Numbered from the stretch's first letter, positions 7,790 through 18,141 are shown. The stretch: 64,000 nt of DNA from CG2-30-36-16 sp964372115 (GCA_964372115.1 CAYJPN010000010.1:84174-148173); one strand, 5' to 3'. Program-made: numbers and translations. Notes: generated from the letters alone by a model not told the origin.

Positions 7790-9283
7790 TTACTTCATTA
7801 AAATCATTTTCTTTGTAGAATTGAAACTTCCCGAAGTTAATGTATAGAAGTAAACACCGCTTGATAAACCATACGGTTCAAATGTTACCTGGTATTCACC
7901 CGGATTCTGAACCTGGTTAACCATTACTCCAACTTCCTGTCCAAGAGCGTTGTAAATTTTCATAGTTACAAGACCCATTTCCGCAACTTTATAATTAATA
8001 GTTGTTGAAGGGTTGAACGGGTTTGGAAAATTTTGTTGTAAAGAGAACTGTGAAGGAACAAGATCGTCAATTTGTTTTACGGCAGTAATAAATACACCGA
8101 ACAAGTTATTTAATACAACAGCCGGACCATCTTTTAATATAAAGTTGTGATTCTGTCCGAATCCGCCTTCATTATCAAGCGGTGAAGATCCGCCGTTTAC
8201 AGTATCAGCACCTGGGTAAATTGCAGCGTATTTATATTCATAAACACCGCCCGGTGTTCCGGCAGTAACTACAACTGTTCTGCTCCAAATGTTGTTTCCC
8301 ATGTTTTGTAATACTTTCATCACGCCGGCTGTAGTATCAGCCACTGTCCAGCTGCCGGAAGCCCAAGAACCTAAGAAATCTGCACCGCCTCTCATACCGA
8401 CAAATTCGAGAGTAGCAGGATCAATAACATTTCCATTGTACTGGTTAACCGCGTTGCTCATGTCAACATTAAAAGTAACACTTACATCGTTTATAAGATC
8501 GTCAAAGAGAGGGAATATTCTCGGAACAAGAGTAGGCAATGTTATTGTTGTACCGTCAGGCAAATACTGATACCATCTGTCCGAGCCTGTTTCCCAACCG
8601 GTATTTGAAAACCGAGCATCCGGGAAGGCTTTAAATTTCCATTTTGTGGAATCTACTATATCTCCCTGGAATGTTAATGAAGTTGTGAAAATATTTGGGG
8701 TAAATGGATCTTGAACTAATTTTCTGTCAGCTTCCGGGCTGATAAGAGTTCCAAGACCGTCCCAGTTTAGACCCATTATAAGCATAGAATCCTGAGCAGG
8801 ATCGAATGCACCGCCTGCGCCTACACCAAGTATAGAGCTAAGATCAGCAGTAAAATTAATGGTGTTTGTAACGAGGACTACAGAAGCATAAACGCTGTCG
8901 TCATTATAGTAGTGAACCGGAAGAGTCATAGAAGGAGCAGTTAGTGTAAACGGTCTATTAGGGCTGCCTTCCCAACCGTCGGAATTAATTACAAATTTGT
9001 ACTCATATGCTTTACCGGCGCTATCAACCGGAAAGTTTGCTGTAACGGTATAAATTGTATCGCCATGTACATCGCTCATCATGAAGAATTGACCTTGCCA
9101 ATCTCCACCTGGATCGCCAGCGTCTGTTTGGAAACTACCACGCACCACTATAACGTCTGTTGCGGGGTTAAAAGCAAGATTGTGCACAGCCACTCCCATA
9201 TCTACCTGGAATGTAACAGGTATCTGAGCAAACATGGAAGTGGTTAGAAATGCGAACAAAAGAGTAAGCATTATTTTTTTCAT
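7790..9283 (-). CDS. Secreted T9SS cargo with starch-binding-like beta domains
   Basis: The 497-residue protein has a signal peptide (1-19, ending S-M-F-A-Q). Two or three repeated beta domains follow; each opens with F-x-V-D-M (FQVDMGVAVH near residue 24, FNVDMSNAV near 270) and contains a Y-E-Y-K-F or Y-E-Y-K-Y segment. This pattern is typical of CBM20-like or pullulanase-type starch-binding modules, so glucan binding is possible (inference). The end is a T9SS domain with QNFPNPFNPSTTINY and KKMILMK. It is the last gene of the five-gene operon, 29 bases after the PorV-like gene. No catalytic motif is seen. Confidence 0.8.
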   Translation of the reverse strand: MKKIMLTLLFAFLTTSMFAQIPVTFQVDMGVAVHNLAFNPATDVIVVRGSFQTDAGDPGGDWQGQFFMMSDVHGDTIYTVTANFPVDSAGKAYEYKFVINSDGWEGSPNRPFTLTAPSMTLPVHYYNDDSVYASVVLVTNTINFTADLSSILGVGAGGAFDPAQDSMLIMGLNWDGLGTLISPEADRKLVQDPFTPNIFTTSLTFQGDIVDSTKWKFKAFPDARFSNTGWETGSDRWYQYLPDGTTITLPTLVPRIFPLFDDLINDVSVTFNVDMSNAVNQYNGNVIDPATLEFVGMRGGADFLGSWASGSWTVADTTAGVMKVLQNMGNNIWSRTVVVTAGTPGGVYEYKYAAIYPGADTVNGGSSPLDNEGGFGQNHNFILKDGPAVVLNNLFGVFITAVKQIDDLVPSQFSLQQNFPNPFNPSTTINYKVAEMGLVTMKIYNALGQEVGVMVNQVQNPGEYQVTFEPYGLSSGVYFYTLTSGSFNSTKKMILMK

Positions 9284-9312
9284 TTCGTACCTCTTATTAT
9301 TGATTATGATTA

Positions 9313-10317
9313 TTAGAGTCCTACTGAGATTGCAAATCTTTGAATTTGTTTAAAGATTCCAAAATCAGAATAACTATAGTCTATTTTTGCGAAAAATCCG
9401 CCAAAGTCGTATTGCACACCGGCGCCAACTGTATAACCTTCTTCGGCTGCTTCTTTACCAACTGAATTTAAACCCCCTCTTAGTGAGATCATTTTACTCC
9501 ATGTAATCTCACCACCGAAGTTACCATAAGTGGATTGATTATTTGGAATAACTGCATCTGAAGCTAAAGTTACAACCCAATCTTCCGTATTTACCGCGTC
9601 ATATGCTAAACCTACGGAAAATGTTAATGGAAGAGGCCAACTTTCGGTATTTAGTCCACCGGCAATATTTGCATTATTCCCAGCGTTAGTTGGATCGATA
9701 TCTATTGATTGAAGAAGGTCTTTCCCATCAAGTTTTAATTCCGTACCGAAGTTAGCAATATTCATACCAAGCCGCAAGCCCTCTAATTGGGTATAGAACA
9801 GCAATCCGATGTCGAGCGCAAATGCCGATGCAGACTCATTCCATATGCGCTGGGTAATATATTTTCCAGTAGCGCCAATCGAAAAACGATCAGTTAAATT
9901 TCTGGCGTAAGAAACACCGACAGCTAAATCTACTGCATCCCACCGAGCGCCGGTACCATTTGGCTGTTCTGCTGTTGTAATCTCTTCCTCGCCGTAATCC
10001 AATTGATTTACGCTGATTGCAATTGCATTATCTTCATCAAATTTGAAAGCAATGCCGAACCAATTTATTTTTGTGTTCACAAGCCACTCTGAAAAGCTTG
10101 CAGAAAATTCATTTCTGTTCAACCTTGAGAGACCGCCTGGATTCCAGTAAGCAGTAGTTGCATCGTTTGCCACAGCCAAAAAAGCGCTGCCCATTGAAGT
10201 GGCGCGGGGCCCTACCGGAATTGTAAGAAAATTAGCCGCGGTTGTACCAACCTTTGTTTGGGCAAACAAAAGGCTGCCGAAACTCAAAGCTAACATTAAC
10301 ATCAATATTTTTTTCAT
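9313..10317 (-). CDS. PorV/PorQ-family outer-membrane protein
   Basis: The open frame starts at 10329, but the ATG at 10317 (MKKILMLML) gives a standard signal peptide ending L-F-A-Q and is preferred. The mature protein begins GTTAANFLTIPVGPRATSMG and continues with ANDATTAYWNPGGLSRL, the N-terminal signature of the PorV/PorQ/UPF0164 family, followed by a beta-barrel of about 14 strands. In characterised T9SS, PorV shuttles cargo from the translocon to the attachment complex. Its place between two large secreted proteins suggests it serves these rather than being the general PorV, but that is inference. It lies 19 bases downstream of the 1178-residue gene. Confidence 0.85.
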   Translation of the reverse strand: MKKILMLMLALSFGSLLFAQTKVGTTAANFLTIPVGPRATSMGSAFLAVANDATTAYWNPGGLSRLNRNEFSASFSEWLVNTKINWFGIAFKFDEDNAIAISVNQLDYGEEEITTAEQPNGTGARWDAVDLAVGVSYARNLTDRFSIGATGKYITQRIWNESASAFALDIGLLFYTQLEGLRLGMNIANFGTELKLDGKDLLQSIDIDPTNAGNNANIAGGLNTESWPLPLTFSVGLAYDAVNTEDWVVTLASDAVIPNNQSTYGNFGGEITWSKMISLRGGLNSVGKEAAEEGYTVGAGVQYDFGGFFAKIDYSYSDFGIFKQIQRFAISVGL

Positions 10318-10348
10318 ATTAAACTCCAACTGAATTTCGCTTTTGTTA

Positions 10349-13300
10349 TTACTTTATTATTGCCAGTTTGCCCATTTTTTTATCACTTATGCCGTTAACT
10401 TCAACCACATAAAAATAAACACCGTAAGCAACATCCAATCCTTCTTTTGTTCGAACATCCCACGAGACAGTTCCATTTGCAATGTTTCCATCGTGCTCTA
10501 ATGTTCTTATATGATCTCCGCTTGAAGTATAAATATGAATTTTACTTGACGGAGGCAAATTAATAAAGTTAATTACCCTTTCGCCGCGACCCCTAACTGT
10601 TGTGGGTAAAGGTCGTTCGAAAACGTTTGTAACAACATAAGGGTTAGGAACAGCTTTAACTTTGTTTAACTGTTCCCTTGCAGCAGTAACATCGTATGCC
10701 GGAGCTTGAGTTACAAACTTAAATTTGTCGATTCCGGAAATTGGTTTATAAATAGAAATAAAGAGGGAATCTCCTCCCTTAGGAACCAACGATGAACTAT
10801 CTCCCGCAAAAACAACTTTCCATGTAATTTTTGTGCCGTCGGCATTCGAAATTGTAACCTGATCGTTAAACGATAGTGTATCTTTCCTGTATGGAGAGCC
10901 TTCGGAAAAAACAAACTTAATCCGCTGAGGGTTTGCCAAATCCGTTATATCGTAAAGTTTGAAGTTTACTTTTCGAGCAGGAGGCGCGTTGTTACCAAAA
11001 ATTGCTGTTAATTTATCCGATGAATCCGCATATGCATCGGAAAATACGGCTACATAGTCTTTAGGCGATTTAATACCCGTAACAGTTGTCGATGTGAACT
11101 GGGAAACCAACAATTTCAAATTTTTGGGCGCCGGGTTATTCCATTTTGTTTTTCTCGGATCTGATTTTAAACTATCTACAGCCTGGTAGCTTGTATCAAT
11201 TGATAACCGGACACCTTCAAAAACATCCCCGTTATTCGGCGACATTTTTGCTTTATCGAGAACAACTCTTCCACTTGACAAATTTGTTACAGTATAAGCA
11301 TAGGCAAAACTTACACCCTGCGAAACTGAATCTGTAAATGTTACCGTATAAGTTGAATCACCAATCTTTGTTGGATCAATAACTTCAAAATACGGTTGCG
11401 CAGTTGAGTTGCCTGTTTCTCTCTGAAGCGCTTCACCTGATTTTGGCGGAACATAACCTGCAACCGGCGCATTAGGAACTATCGATATAGTATTAATATC
11501 TGTTGATATTCTACCGAGCGCATCAATTGAGGCAAATCGAGAATTTTCTTTTGGTCTTATTTCATTTGCAAGACTTCCGCGGTCATAAGCGGTAACGGCA
11601 TAATAATATCTGCGTCCGTTTATAACATCGTTGTCAACATAAAAATTTTGAATACCGGTATCGTCACCAAGATAGAACGGAATTCCGCGGGCTTCTTCCT
11701 GCATTACTTTATTATCGGGGAAATAGCCGGTAATACTGTTTTTCAGATCGTATTGAACTAAGGCTTTATATCCTCTTTTAATACCTCTGACATCAGTTAT
11801 TACAAAGGCATCTGTAAAATCCGGGTCGGTTCCTTTATAAATTTTGTATCCTTCAAAATCGCGTTCTTTTGTTGTAGGATCTATTGAATTTTCTGCAACT
11901 TTATTCCAGTATAAAGTAACCTGCTTATCGCTGCCAACCGCGGTTAGCGTTGGTTTGGCAGGCGGCTCGGGGAATGTGTAGTTAGCGTCGTAAATTTTTT
12001 GAGCTACTCTTTTTGTAATTAACACGTCGCTGTAATTATCTCCAAACGCAAGTGCTAATGAAAAACGCTCTGTTTTTCCCGGAAGAAGAGGAAAATAACC
12101 TGCACCGTACATAAAGTCACCATCTTCGCCGCGTATAGCAACACTATTAACAATTGAAGTCGGTACATCGAAATAACCGGGGACCATTCTTCCCCACATT
12201 TGAATATCATTACTCATCACAATATCGTTGGCAGGCACAAAGTATTGAAAACTCGTTAAACCAATTTGATCCGATTCGTCGACATCTTTTTCGTCAAAAT
12301 TAGGTTCGCCAGGCGTTGGAACTCGATCGCCTTCACCGGCATCATGTGTCTCTGCTTTTCCATCAGCGCCAACATCATCATATAACATATCCCAATCGCC
12401 ATCGTTATCAATATTATCATCTCTTCCCTCGTCGATCATTTTATCGTTAACACCAACGTTTGCAATATAATCTTTATATTGAACTGGAGCCAGCGTATCA
12501 AAAAGTACTATACCGGACTCCGATTTTTTATACTGACGATAATGTACCTGGTAGTTTTCGTCAATTATGCCGTCAAGGTCGTTATCAATTCCATCACGCG
12601 AGTTAGGATTAACTACTGCGGTAATTAAATTAACATCTCCTTCAACTAACTGTGTTACGCCAGGTTGTATAAAAAATGGGTATCCCATCGAGTGAACCGT
12701 TATTGTATCGTTCGGAATTGGAAATGTGCTGCGCTGAAAAGTCACAGGGTCAATAAGTATTACCTTTGAGCCGGAGTTAATGGTTCGTTTTACAAAATCC
12801 GTTTCGCCGAAATATGCCGCATTGCCGCCATATTTAGCGTCATCACCATCATTATCAATTCCATCATACTGGTTGCCCGGTGACTCTAAAAACGCGTAAG
12901 CTATGTATCCAACGGCAGTCGGATCGGGTCGCCACTGCGGGTTAGCTGACGGCGAAATGTAACGATCAAAATCCCATGTATAAGTAATGTTTTCTCTAAC
13001 ATTAAAAAAAGACGCATCATCGTTATATTCGGGTGCTTCCACACCGACATACGTTCCAACGAGAGTTCCGAAAACAGCCTGACCGTAGGTTTGAGTACCA
13101 TCATTTTTAATATTATACAACCAGAATATAACGTCCTGAGCAAGAGGATCAGCCCATTGCAATGCTCTAACAGAAACCTGTATTGCCTGACCTGTTCTGG
13201 TTGGGTCAGTTGTATCAGGGACAAAATCATTTCTTAGCTGAACTTCTTCATCGTTAAAATCATCCATCCAAAAATAACTTTCCTGCCCGTCTTCAATTTT

Positions 13301-13885
13301 TTTACCACGACCAAAATATCCATTCCAATCAACGAGAGGAGAAACATCAACACCTTCTTTTATTATCGGCAGCCCTGAGTATGTCCAAGTAGGATAATCT
13401 GGCCACTGTGAGGGCCAAGTTTCAGGCAGGTTGCTCATAGCAACACCTTTTCCAAGTTCATCCAATGTTGAGTTTGCAAAATCGGGTATTGGTTCAAAAC
13501 CCCAGGCTTTACCGCCGCCGCCTTCGCCGCCGCCGGGTCTGTCAACAGGAGTGATGATTACGGAATATAAGGTATCCGGTATACCATCAAGCGGTGTAGT
13601 TCCTTTACGATAATCTTTTATCGGCAGCCTTAATCCTACAAGTGGAGAAACATCGCCAACATAACCGTTTGCGTCATATTTCCAGGCGCCTCTTGGTCCT
13701 TCGGAACCGGGTTGAGCAATAACTCCATAGTTAGAAAACACTGTACGCACCTGGTTGCCGCGCATTACGCCGACTTTACGGAAGGTACTTGTGCCTCTTG
13801 CTGTTATTCTCTGCTGCGGCAGCAAATCTTGAGCTGAAACAAAAAATACAATTAATGTAATAATCGAAAACTTTATAATCTTCAT
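10349..13885 (-). CDS. Giant secreted protein with Asp-rich repeats, FN3 domain and FlgD-like tail
   Basis: The 1178-residue protein begins with a signal peptide (about 1-24). The first half contains three Asp/Asn-rich loops (GIDNDGDD, GIDNDLDGIIDE, DNIDNDGDWD) that resemble calcium-binding loops of thrombospondin type 3 repeats. A fibronectin type III-like domain (PAKPTLTAVGSDKQVTLYW) starts near residue 645. The C-terminal 100 residues start NPYVVTNVFERP and include KIHIYTSSGDHIRTL and AYGVYFYVVEVNG, a FlgD-Ig-like variant of the T9SS sorting domain lacking the NPFNP motif. No enzyme signature is visible, so a structural or adhesive role is likely. It is co-transcribed with a TonB receptor (31-base gap) and the PorV-like barrel. 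Confidence 0.75.
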   Translation of the reverse strand: MKIIKFSIITLIVFFVSAQDLLPQQRITARGTSTFRKVGVMRGNQVRTVFSNYGVIAQPGSEGPRGAWKYDANGYVGDVSPLVGLRLPIKDYRKGTTPLDGIPDTLYSVIITPVDRPGGGEGGGGKAWGFEPIPDFANSTLDELGKGVAMSNLPETWPSQWPDYPTWTYSGLPIIKEGVDVSPLVDWNGYFGRGKKIEDGQESYFWMDDFNDEEVQLRNDFVPDTTDPTRTGQAIQVSVRALQWADPLAQDVIFWLYNIKNDGTQTYGQAVFGTLVGTYVGVEAPEYNDDASFFNVRENITYTWDFDRYISPSANPQWRPDPTAVGYIAYAFLESPGNQYDGIDNDGDDAKYGGNAAYFGETDFVKRTINSGSKVILIDPVTFQRSTFPIPNDTITVHSMGYPFFIQPGVTQLVEGDVNLITAVVNPNSRDGIDNDLDGIIDENYQVHYRQYKKSESGIVLFDTLAPVQYKDYIANVGVNDKMIDEGRDDNIDNDGDWDMLYDDVGADGKAETHDAGEGDRVPTPGEPNFDEKDVDESDQIGLTSFQYFVPANDIVMSNDIQMWGRMVPGYFDVPTSIVNSVAIRGEDGDFMYGAGYFPLLPGKTERFSLALAFGDNYSDVLITKRVAQKIYDANYTFPEPPAKPTLTAVGSDKQVTLYWNKVAENSIDPTTKERDFEGYKIYKGTDPDFTDAFVITDVRGIKRGYKALVQYDLKNSITGYFPDNKVMQEEARGIPFYLGDDTGIQNFYVDNDVINGRRYYYAVTAYDRGSLANEIRPKENSRFASIDALGRISTDINTISIVPNAPVAGYVPPKSGEALQRETGNSTAQPYFEVIDPTKIGDSTYTVTFTDSVSQGVSFAYAYTVTNLSSGRVVLDKAKMSPNNGDVFEGVRLSIDTSYQAVDSLKSDPRKTKWNNPAPKNLKLLVSQFTSTTVTGIKSPKDYVAVFSDAYADSSDKLTAIFGNNAPPARKVNFKLYDITDLANPQRIKFVFSEGSPYRKDTLSFNDQVTISNADGTKITWKVVFAGDSSSLVPKGGDSLFISIYKPISGIDKFKFVTQAPAYDVTAAREQLNKVKAVPNPYVVTNVFERPLPTTVRGRGERVINFINLPPSSKIHIYTSSGDHIRTLEHDGNIANGTVSWDVRTKEGLDVAYGVYFYVVEVNGISDKKMGKLAIIK

Positions 13886-13916
13886 ATTTCTAAATCCGTT
13901 AGTTTATCAAAACATG

Positions 13917-16736
13917 TTAGAAGAATATTGATGCACCGACTTCAATTCGCCGCGGTTCACTATAAAAAGTTGGGTTACGGTAATATTCATCGAGTGTATT
14001 TACAAGAAAATCAGGGTTACCATCTCTTCTTCTTAAAAATTCATCTATCGTAAAATCTGCCGTTCCTGTATCATTGTATACATTAACCTGGTTAGCAATA
14101 TCGAACAGATTATATACTCTTGCAAAAAGACTCAGCCTCATATTTCCCAAAAAGAAATCTTTGTATGCTCTTAAATCAACATTAAAGTAAGATGGTTTTA
14201 GTTCTCCATTTGTAAGCAGATCGGAAACATTTAGCGAAAAAGTAGGCGTATATGGGAAACCGCTTCCGTACTGTCCGATTAAACTAAATCCCCAGTTATC
14301 TTCATTTGCGTAAGAAAATGTAGCATTCAAAGTATGTGTCTGATCCCAATTTAATCTTACGAGTTTAATTTCAGGCTGCTCGCCGCCGGCAATTTGATTT
14401 CTTGTTGCTGCCGGATCCGATGCGTTTCCTTTAGCCTGCTGAAAAGTGTAGTCAATTGTAGCAGTCCAACTGTTCGAAATCCTTTTTGTTACGGTAAGAA
14501 CAATTCCCTTTACAAAACCGAAATCGCTGTTAATATATTGACTGTAACTTGCTGACCCGCCGAAAAGTCTTATTTCATCTGCGCGTGTACCCGCAAGGTT
14601 TCTAATATCTCTAAAGTAGGCGGTTAAATCTATGGTTAGATCATCCGAAAATGCCTGCTGAACGCCGACTTCGCCGCTGATTGTTTGCTGCGGTTGTAAA
14701 TCGGAGTTACCGGCTATACCAAGATTACCTGTTCCCTGCCCGAATTTAAATTCGGGGTTACTGTAAAGCAGTTCGAAATTTGGTATCTGGAAAAAATGAC
14801 CATATGAAAAATGTATTACACCGCGATCTGTAATAGGAAATGCAATTCCAAGACGAGGACTGAATTGTAGTTTATCGGTTGCGTCCTTGTACCATGGGTT
14901 GCCGGATGCGTTAGCGGCTTTTCTTTGTGCAATGGTTTTTTGTGTGTCGCCTTCGCCAAGTTTACCATCGCCGTTTGTATCGCCAACATAAATATTTTCA
15001 AGTCTTCTCGGGCGATATATATCCGGATCGGTTAGGTCGGAAACTGTAAATCCATCAGGATGAAAATAATCAAAACGAACGCCGATATTTATAATCATTT
15101 CACTCAATTCAATTTTATCCTGAGCATATGCCGAAAACTCAATAGGTCTTTTCTGATATAAATCTATGTTAAGGTTTTCATCCGGATCATTTAAATCAGG
15201 AACGTGCAGTGTAACATAAGGATTACCAGTTTGCGCGGGATCCTGCAAACCGAAATCTTGAAGCATGTTTATATTATCAAAAGTAACCTGGTGTCGGTTA
15301 AACTCAACACCGGCTTTTAACAAATGTTCTTGAGTAAACTGAGATGTTATATCATACTTAATTCCGTAAGTACTTGTTGAGCGTTTGAAGCGGCTCGATT
15401 GCGTTCCGCCGGTTCTAAAACTCGGCACTTCGGATGGGCTTTGATTCAACAGCAAATAGTGGGTGTAATTCGGATCTGTTGGATTTTCGTAAACGTATTG
15501 TTGGTAATATTTGTAAAAATATGAAAAATTCAATTGGTGAAAAGCTGAATTGTTTATTGTGTGAGTAATCCCAAGAATGTTTGTATTACCTTTTCTAAAT
15601 CTCTTAAAATCACCATCTGGATTATAAGAAAAACTCTGATCGTAATCGCGGTAGTCAACATCATCCAAAATGTAATTATAGTTTACTTTTACTGTTGTCC
15701 ACGGTTTGTAAGTAATTTTTCCCTGCCCGTAAATTTTCCTATTCCAGTTCATCGGAACAATTTCACCATCCCCGGTAGAATCAATTTGGTACCTTGTTTC
15801 AACCGGATAAGTAGCGCCGTTGTTTACTGTAATATCCCACGGGTTAAAAACTCTTTTGCCTCTTAACCATCCGCCAAAATAAACATATCTTGCATTCACA
15901 TAAAAGAAAAGGCTGTTTTTAATAATAGGTCCGCTAAAACTTCCTTCAAAATTATAGATGTTTGTGGGATTAAATTTATCGATAGCGCGGAAAATATTTG
16001 TATGCGTGCTGTAATAGTCGCCCACATAAGTTGAAATATTTCCGGTGAAATCGTTATCGCCGTCTTTTGTAGCAATATTAACATAACCGGAAAGCGCTTT
16101 GCCGTACTCAGCGTTAAATGCGCCCGAAACAAATTGAAGTTCCTGAATTGAATTTGTATTTACATCAACTACAGTTGAGCCATCGAAAACATCCGTTACC
16201 GGCACACCGTCTATTGCGTAAACAACTTCGCCGCTTCTTCCGCCTCTAACGCTTCCACCTACCATACCGGCTTTTAGCCCGAGTACTTCCTGAAATTCTG
16301 TTACAGGCAAAGCAGCAATTTCATCCGCACCAATAATTGACGTGGTAGAAGTTAAATCTTTTGTAACAAGAGGTCTCTCGGCAATAACAATAACATCCTG
16401 ACCAAGTTGTATACTTGCTTCAACTAACTCAAAATTAATTTTGCTTGTTAAATCGATTGAAACTCTAACTTCCTGTACCGTAACCGAGTTGTAACCGATA
16501 GCCGAGGCTCTAATCGAATAGGTACCGGGAGAAACGGCAAGAATATTATAATATCCATCCAAATCGCTTGCTGCGCCAAGGTTTGTACCCGGCACTATTA
16601 TGTTTACAAACGGTAACGGTTCTCCTGTGGTTCCATCTACAACGCGTCCGGCTATTTTACCCGATTGGGCAAAAACTGTGGAAGTTAAAATAAGTGAGAT
16701 GCATAAAGTGAATACTAATCGTATCATAATTCTCAT
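13917..16736 (-). CDS. TonB-dependent receptor with CarboxypepD-like N-terminal domain
   Basis: The 939-residue protein has a signal peptide (1-23), then a carboxypeptidase regulatory-like domain (GKIAGRVVDGTTGEPLPFVN, about 25-105). A plug domain follows (about 120-225, with DGVPVTDVF and VSGAFNAEYGKALSGYVN) and then a barrel of about 700 residues. That order is typical of Bacteroidetes receptors for glycans, peptides and siderophores. The last residues are aromatic (I-F-F), as expected for barrel insertion. No SusD homologue is adjacent, so it is not a canonical polysaccharide-utilisation pair. It sits 28 bases after the propeller-like gene and 31 before the giant secreted protein. Confidence 0.9.
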   Translation of the reverse strand: MRIMIRLVFTLCISLILTSTVFAQSGKIAGRVVDGTTGEPLPFVNIIVPGTNLGAASDLDGYYNILAVSPGTYSIRASAIGYNSVTVQEVRVSIDLTSKINFELVEASIQLGQDVIVIAERPLVTKDLTSTTSIIGADEIAALPVTEFQEVLGLKAGMVGGSVRGGRSGEVVYAIDGVPVTDVFDGSTVVDVNTNSIQELQFVSGAFNAEYGKALSGYVNIATKDGDNDFTGNISTYVGDYYSTHTNIFRAIDKFNPTNIYNFEGSFSGPIIKNSLFFYVNARYVYFGGWLRGKRVFNPWDITVNNGATYPVETRYQIDSTGDGEIVPMNWNRKIYGQGKITYKPWTTVKVNYNYILDDVDYRDYDQSFSYNPDGDFKRFRKGNTNILGITHTINNSAFHQLNFSYFYKYYQQYVYENPTDPNYTHYLLLNQSPSEVPSFRTGGTQSSRFKRSTSTYGIKYDITSQFTQEHLLKAGVEFNRHQVTFDNINMLQDFGLQDPAQTGNPYVTLHVPDLNDPDENLNIDLYQKRPIEFSAYAQDKIELSEMIINIGVRFDYFHPDGFTVSDLTDPDIYRPRRLENIYVGDTNGDGKLGEGDTQKTIAQRKAANASGNPWYKDATDKLQFSPRLGIAFPITDRGVIHFSYGHFFQIPNFELLYSNPEFKFGQGTGNLGIAGNSDLQPQQTISGEVGVQQAFSDDLTIDLTAYFRDIRNLAGTRADEIRLFGGSASYSQYINSDFGFVKGIVLTVTKRISNSWTATIDYTFQQAKGNASDPAATRNQIAGGEQPEIKLVRLNWDQTHTLNATFSYANEDNWGFSLIGQYGSGFPYTPTFSLNVSDLLTNGELKPSYFNVDLRAYKDFFLGNMRLSLFARVYNLFDIANQVNVYNDTGTADFTIDEFLRRRDGNPDFLVNTLDEYYRNPTFYSEPRRIEVGASIFF

Positions 16737-16764
16737 TTAAACCCTCCGGGCATTAATAAAATAT

Positions 16765-17856
16765 TCAATTGATGATAAAAGTCTTATCTGGTTGTAACAA
16801 TACATATTTTCCTTGCTCCAAAAATACTTCGTTAATTTTTTGCGAATCAAAATCATTTAAATTAAAATAAAAATCGAGATTAAGGTTGTGATCAAAATTG
16901 TAAAGAGAAAAAACCCCGCTGCCTTTTACAAGAGCCGAAACTCCGGCTTCGTTAACCAACAAATTTGTAACTCTTCCACCATTTTCAAACTTGTATACCG
17001 ACGTTTGATTATTCGCTAATTTAAAAATCTTGCCCGCAAATCTTGTGTAAAGTGCGCCGTTGTAAAAAGCAATTTGCTCTGCCGGCATATTATACTCACT
17101 CAAAATATTTAAATCGTTAGAAAATAATTTCAGAGAGTTATCTATAGAGCTATTATTATATTTAGCGCCGGCAACGGCTATTTCATTTTCAGATGCATAA
17201 AGGGCTGTCGGAATAGATAAGTTTAATTTTGTTTTAATTATTTGAAGATCATTAATATCAATTTTGTAGAGGGTTACGTTTGGTGTATTATCGGATATAT
17301 CAAGAGGTTTTAATGAGGCGGCTACAAAAACAGAGTTTTTATAGATTGAAATAAAACTTGCGCGCTCCATTTCAAACGCTATTTCTTTTTCAAGTTTCAC
17401 ATGTCGCTGGTCATCCGAATTAATTAAGGACACAATAAATTTCAGCGGATCAAATAAAGCAATTGTACCCTGATCGGTAACCGCACAAACAGGATGCGGA
17501 AGATCAAACAGCGCTGTTATTGTGTGCTCGAAAATTTTTTCACCGGCGTTATTAAAAACTAAAAACGTAACCGGGTAATCTTTTTTTTCTTTTGAAAATT
17601 GGTAGTTGGTAATTAAGAAGTAATTATTTGAAGGGGAAGTTAAAAAGTATTTATCGCCATGAATAGACATGCTGAAGATAGTCCCGTCATTTTCGGAAAT
17701 GTTAATAAGTTCTGTTGTCATTTGCACACAGAAGGAATTAACAAAATAATTTTTTCCGATTAACTGATCTTCAATTTTAATATTTTTTTGCTGGGCGTTA
17801 GATGTTAGGGCAGCAAAAAAGTAAAACAATGTAAAAAGTCTAAAACTATGCCTCAA
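16765..17856 (-). CDS. Secreted protein of unknown function, possible beta-propeller
   Basis: I do not recognise a family. The 363-residue protein has a signal peptide (about 1-21, ending S-N-A-Q-Q) and otherwise alternates short beta strands with polar turns, including repeated segments of the type 'xFxLxNNxTSVYKF' and 'LNVDxSLNxLF', which would fit a propeller. There is no lipobox cysteine, T9SS domain or metal motif. It is the first gene of the minus-strand operon that continues with the TonB receptor 28 bases downstream, so it probably works in the periplasm beside that receptor (inference). Confidence 0.6.
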   Translation of the reverse strand: MRHSFRLFTLFYFFAALTSNAQQKNIKIEDQLIGKNYFVNSFCVQMTTELINISENDGTIFSMSIHGDKYFLTSPSNNYFLITNYQFSKEKKDYPVTFLVFNNAGEKIFEHTITALFDLPHPVCAVTDQGTIALFDPLKFIVSLINSDDQRHVKLEKEIAFEMERASFISIYKNSVFVAASLKPLDISDNTPNVTLYKIDINDLQIIKTKLNLSIPTALYASENEIAVAGAKYNNSSIDNSLKLFSNDLNILSEYNMPAEQIAFYNGALYTRFAGKIFKLANNQTSVYKFENGGRVTNLLVNEAGVSALVKGSGVFSLYNFDHNLNLDFYFNLNDFDSQKINEVFLEQGKYVLLQPDKTFIIN

Positions 17857-18099
17857 TTTTTAAAATTAGTTTTTGTAGAAAAATACTTTCAGGCAAAAAT
17901 AGTTTAATAAATAAATTATGCAAAGGAAAATGTTGTATCTTTTGCATAATTCTAAGTTAACGGTTAAGTGCATAATTCTTTGAATTCGGGGTGTATTGTA
18001 ATTATTTGCCAAAAAAATCTAAACTTAAGTTTAATGCCTTTGTTTATTTTTTTTATAATACAATTTAAAAGGCTCTTTTAATTTTTAATGAAATTAATA

Positions 18100-18107
18100 T
18101 AACTTTG
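18100..18107 (+). promoter_or_regulatory. Candidate -7 box for the glycosidase gene
   Basis: TAACTTTG matches the TAnnTTTG consensus of Bacteroidetes promoters. Transcription would start near 18114, which leaves a normal leader to the ATG at 18142 but almost none to the ATG at 18121, supporting the downstream start. Confidence 0.45.
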
Positions 18108-18141
18108 TTTTACTTTTTACATGCATTTTTCGGAGTCGTTA

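Noticed and set aside
15561..15866. A 101-codon plus-strand frame across the TonB receptor gene
   Set aside because: It is antisense to a well-supported receptor barrel and has no start signal or family features.
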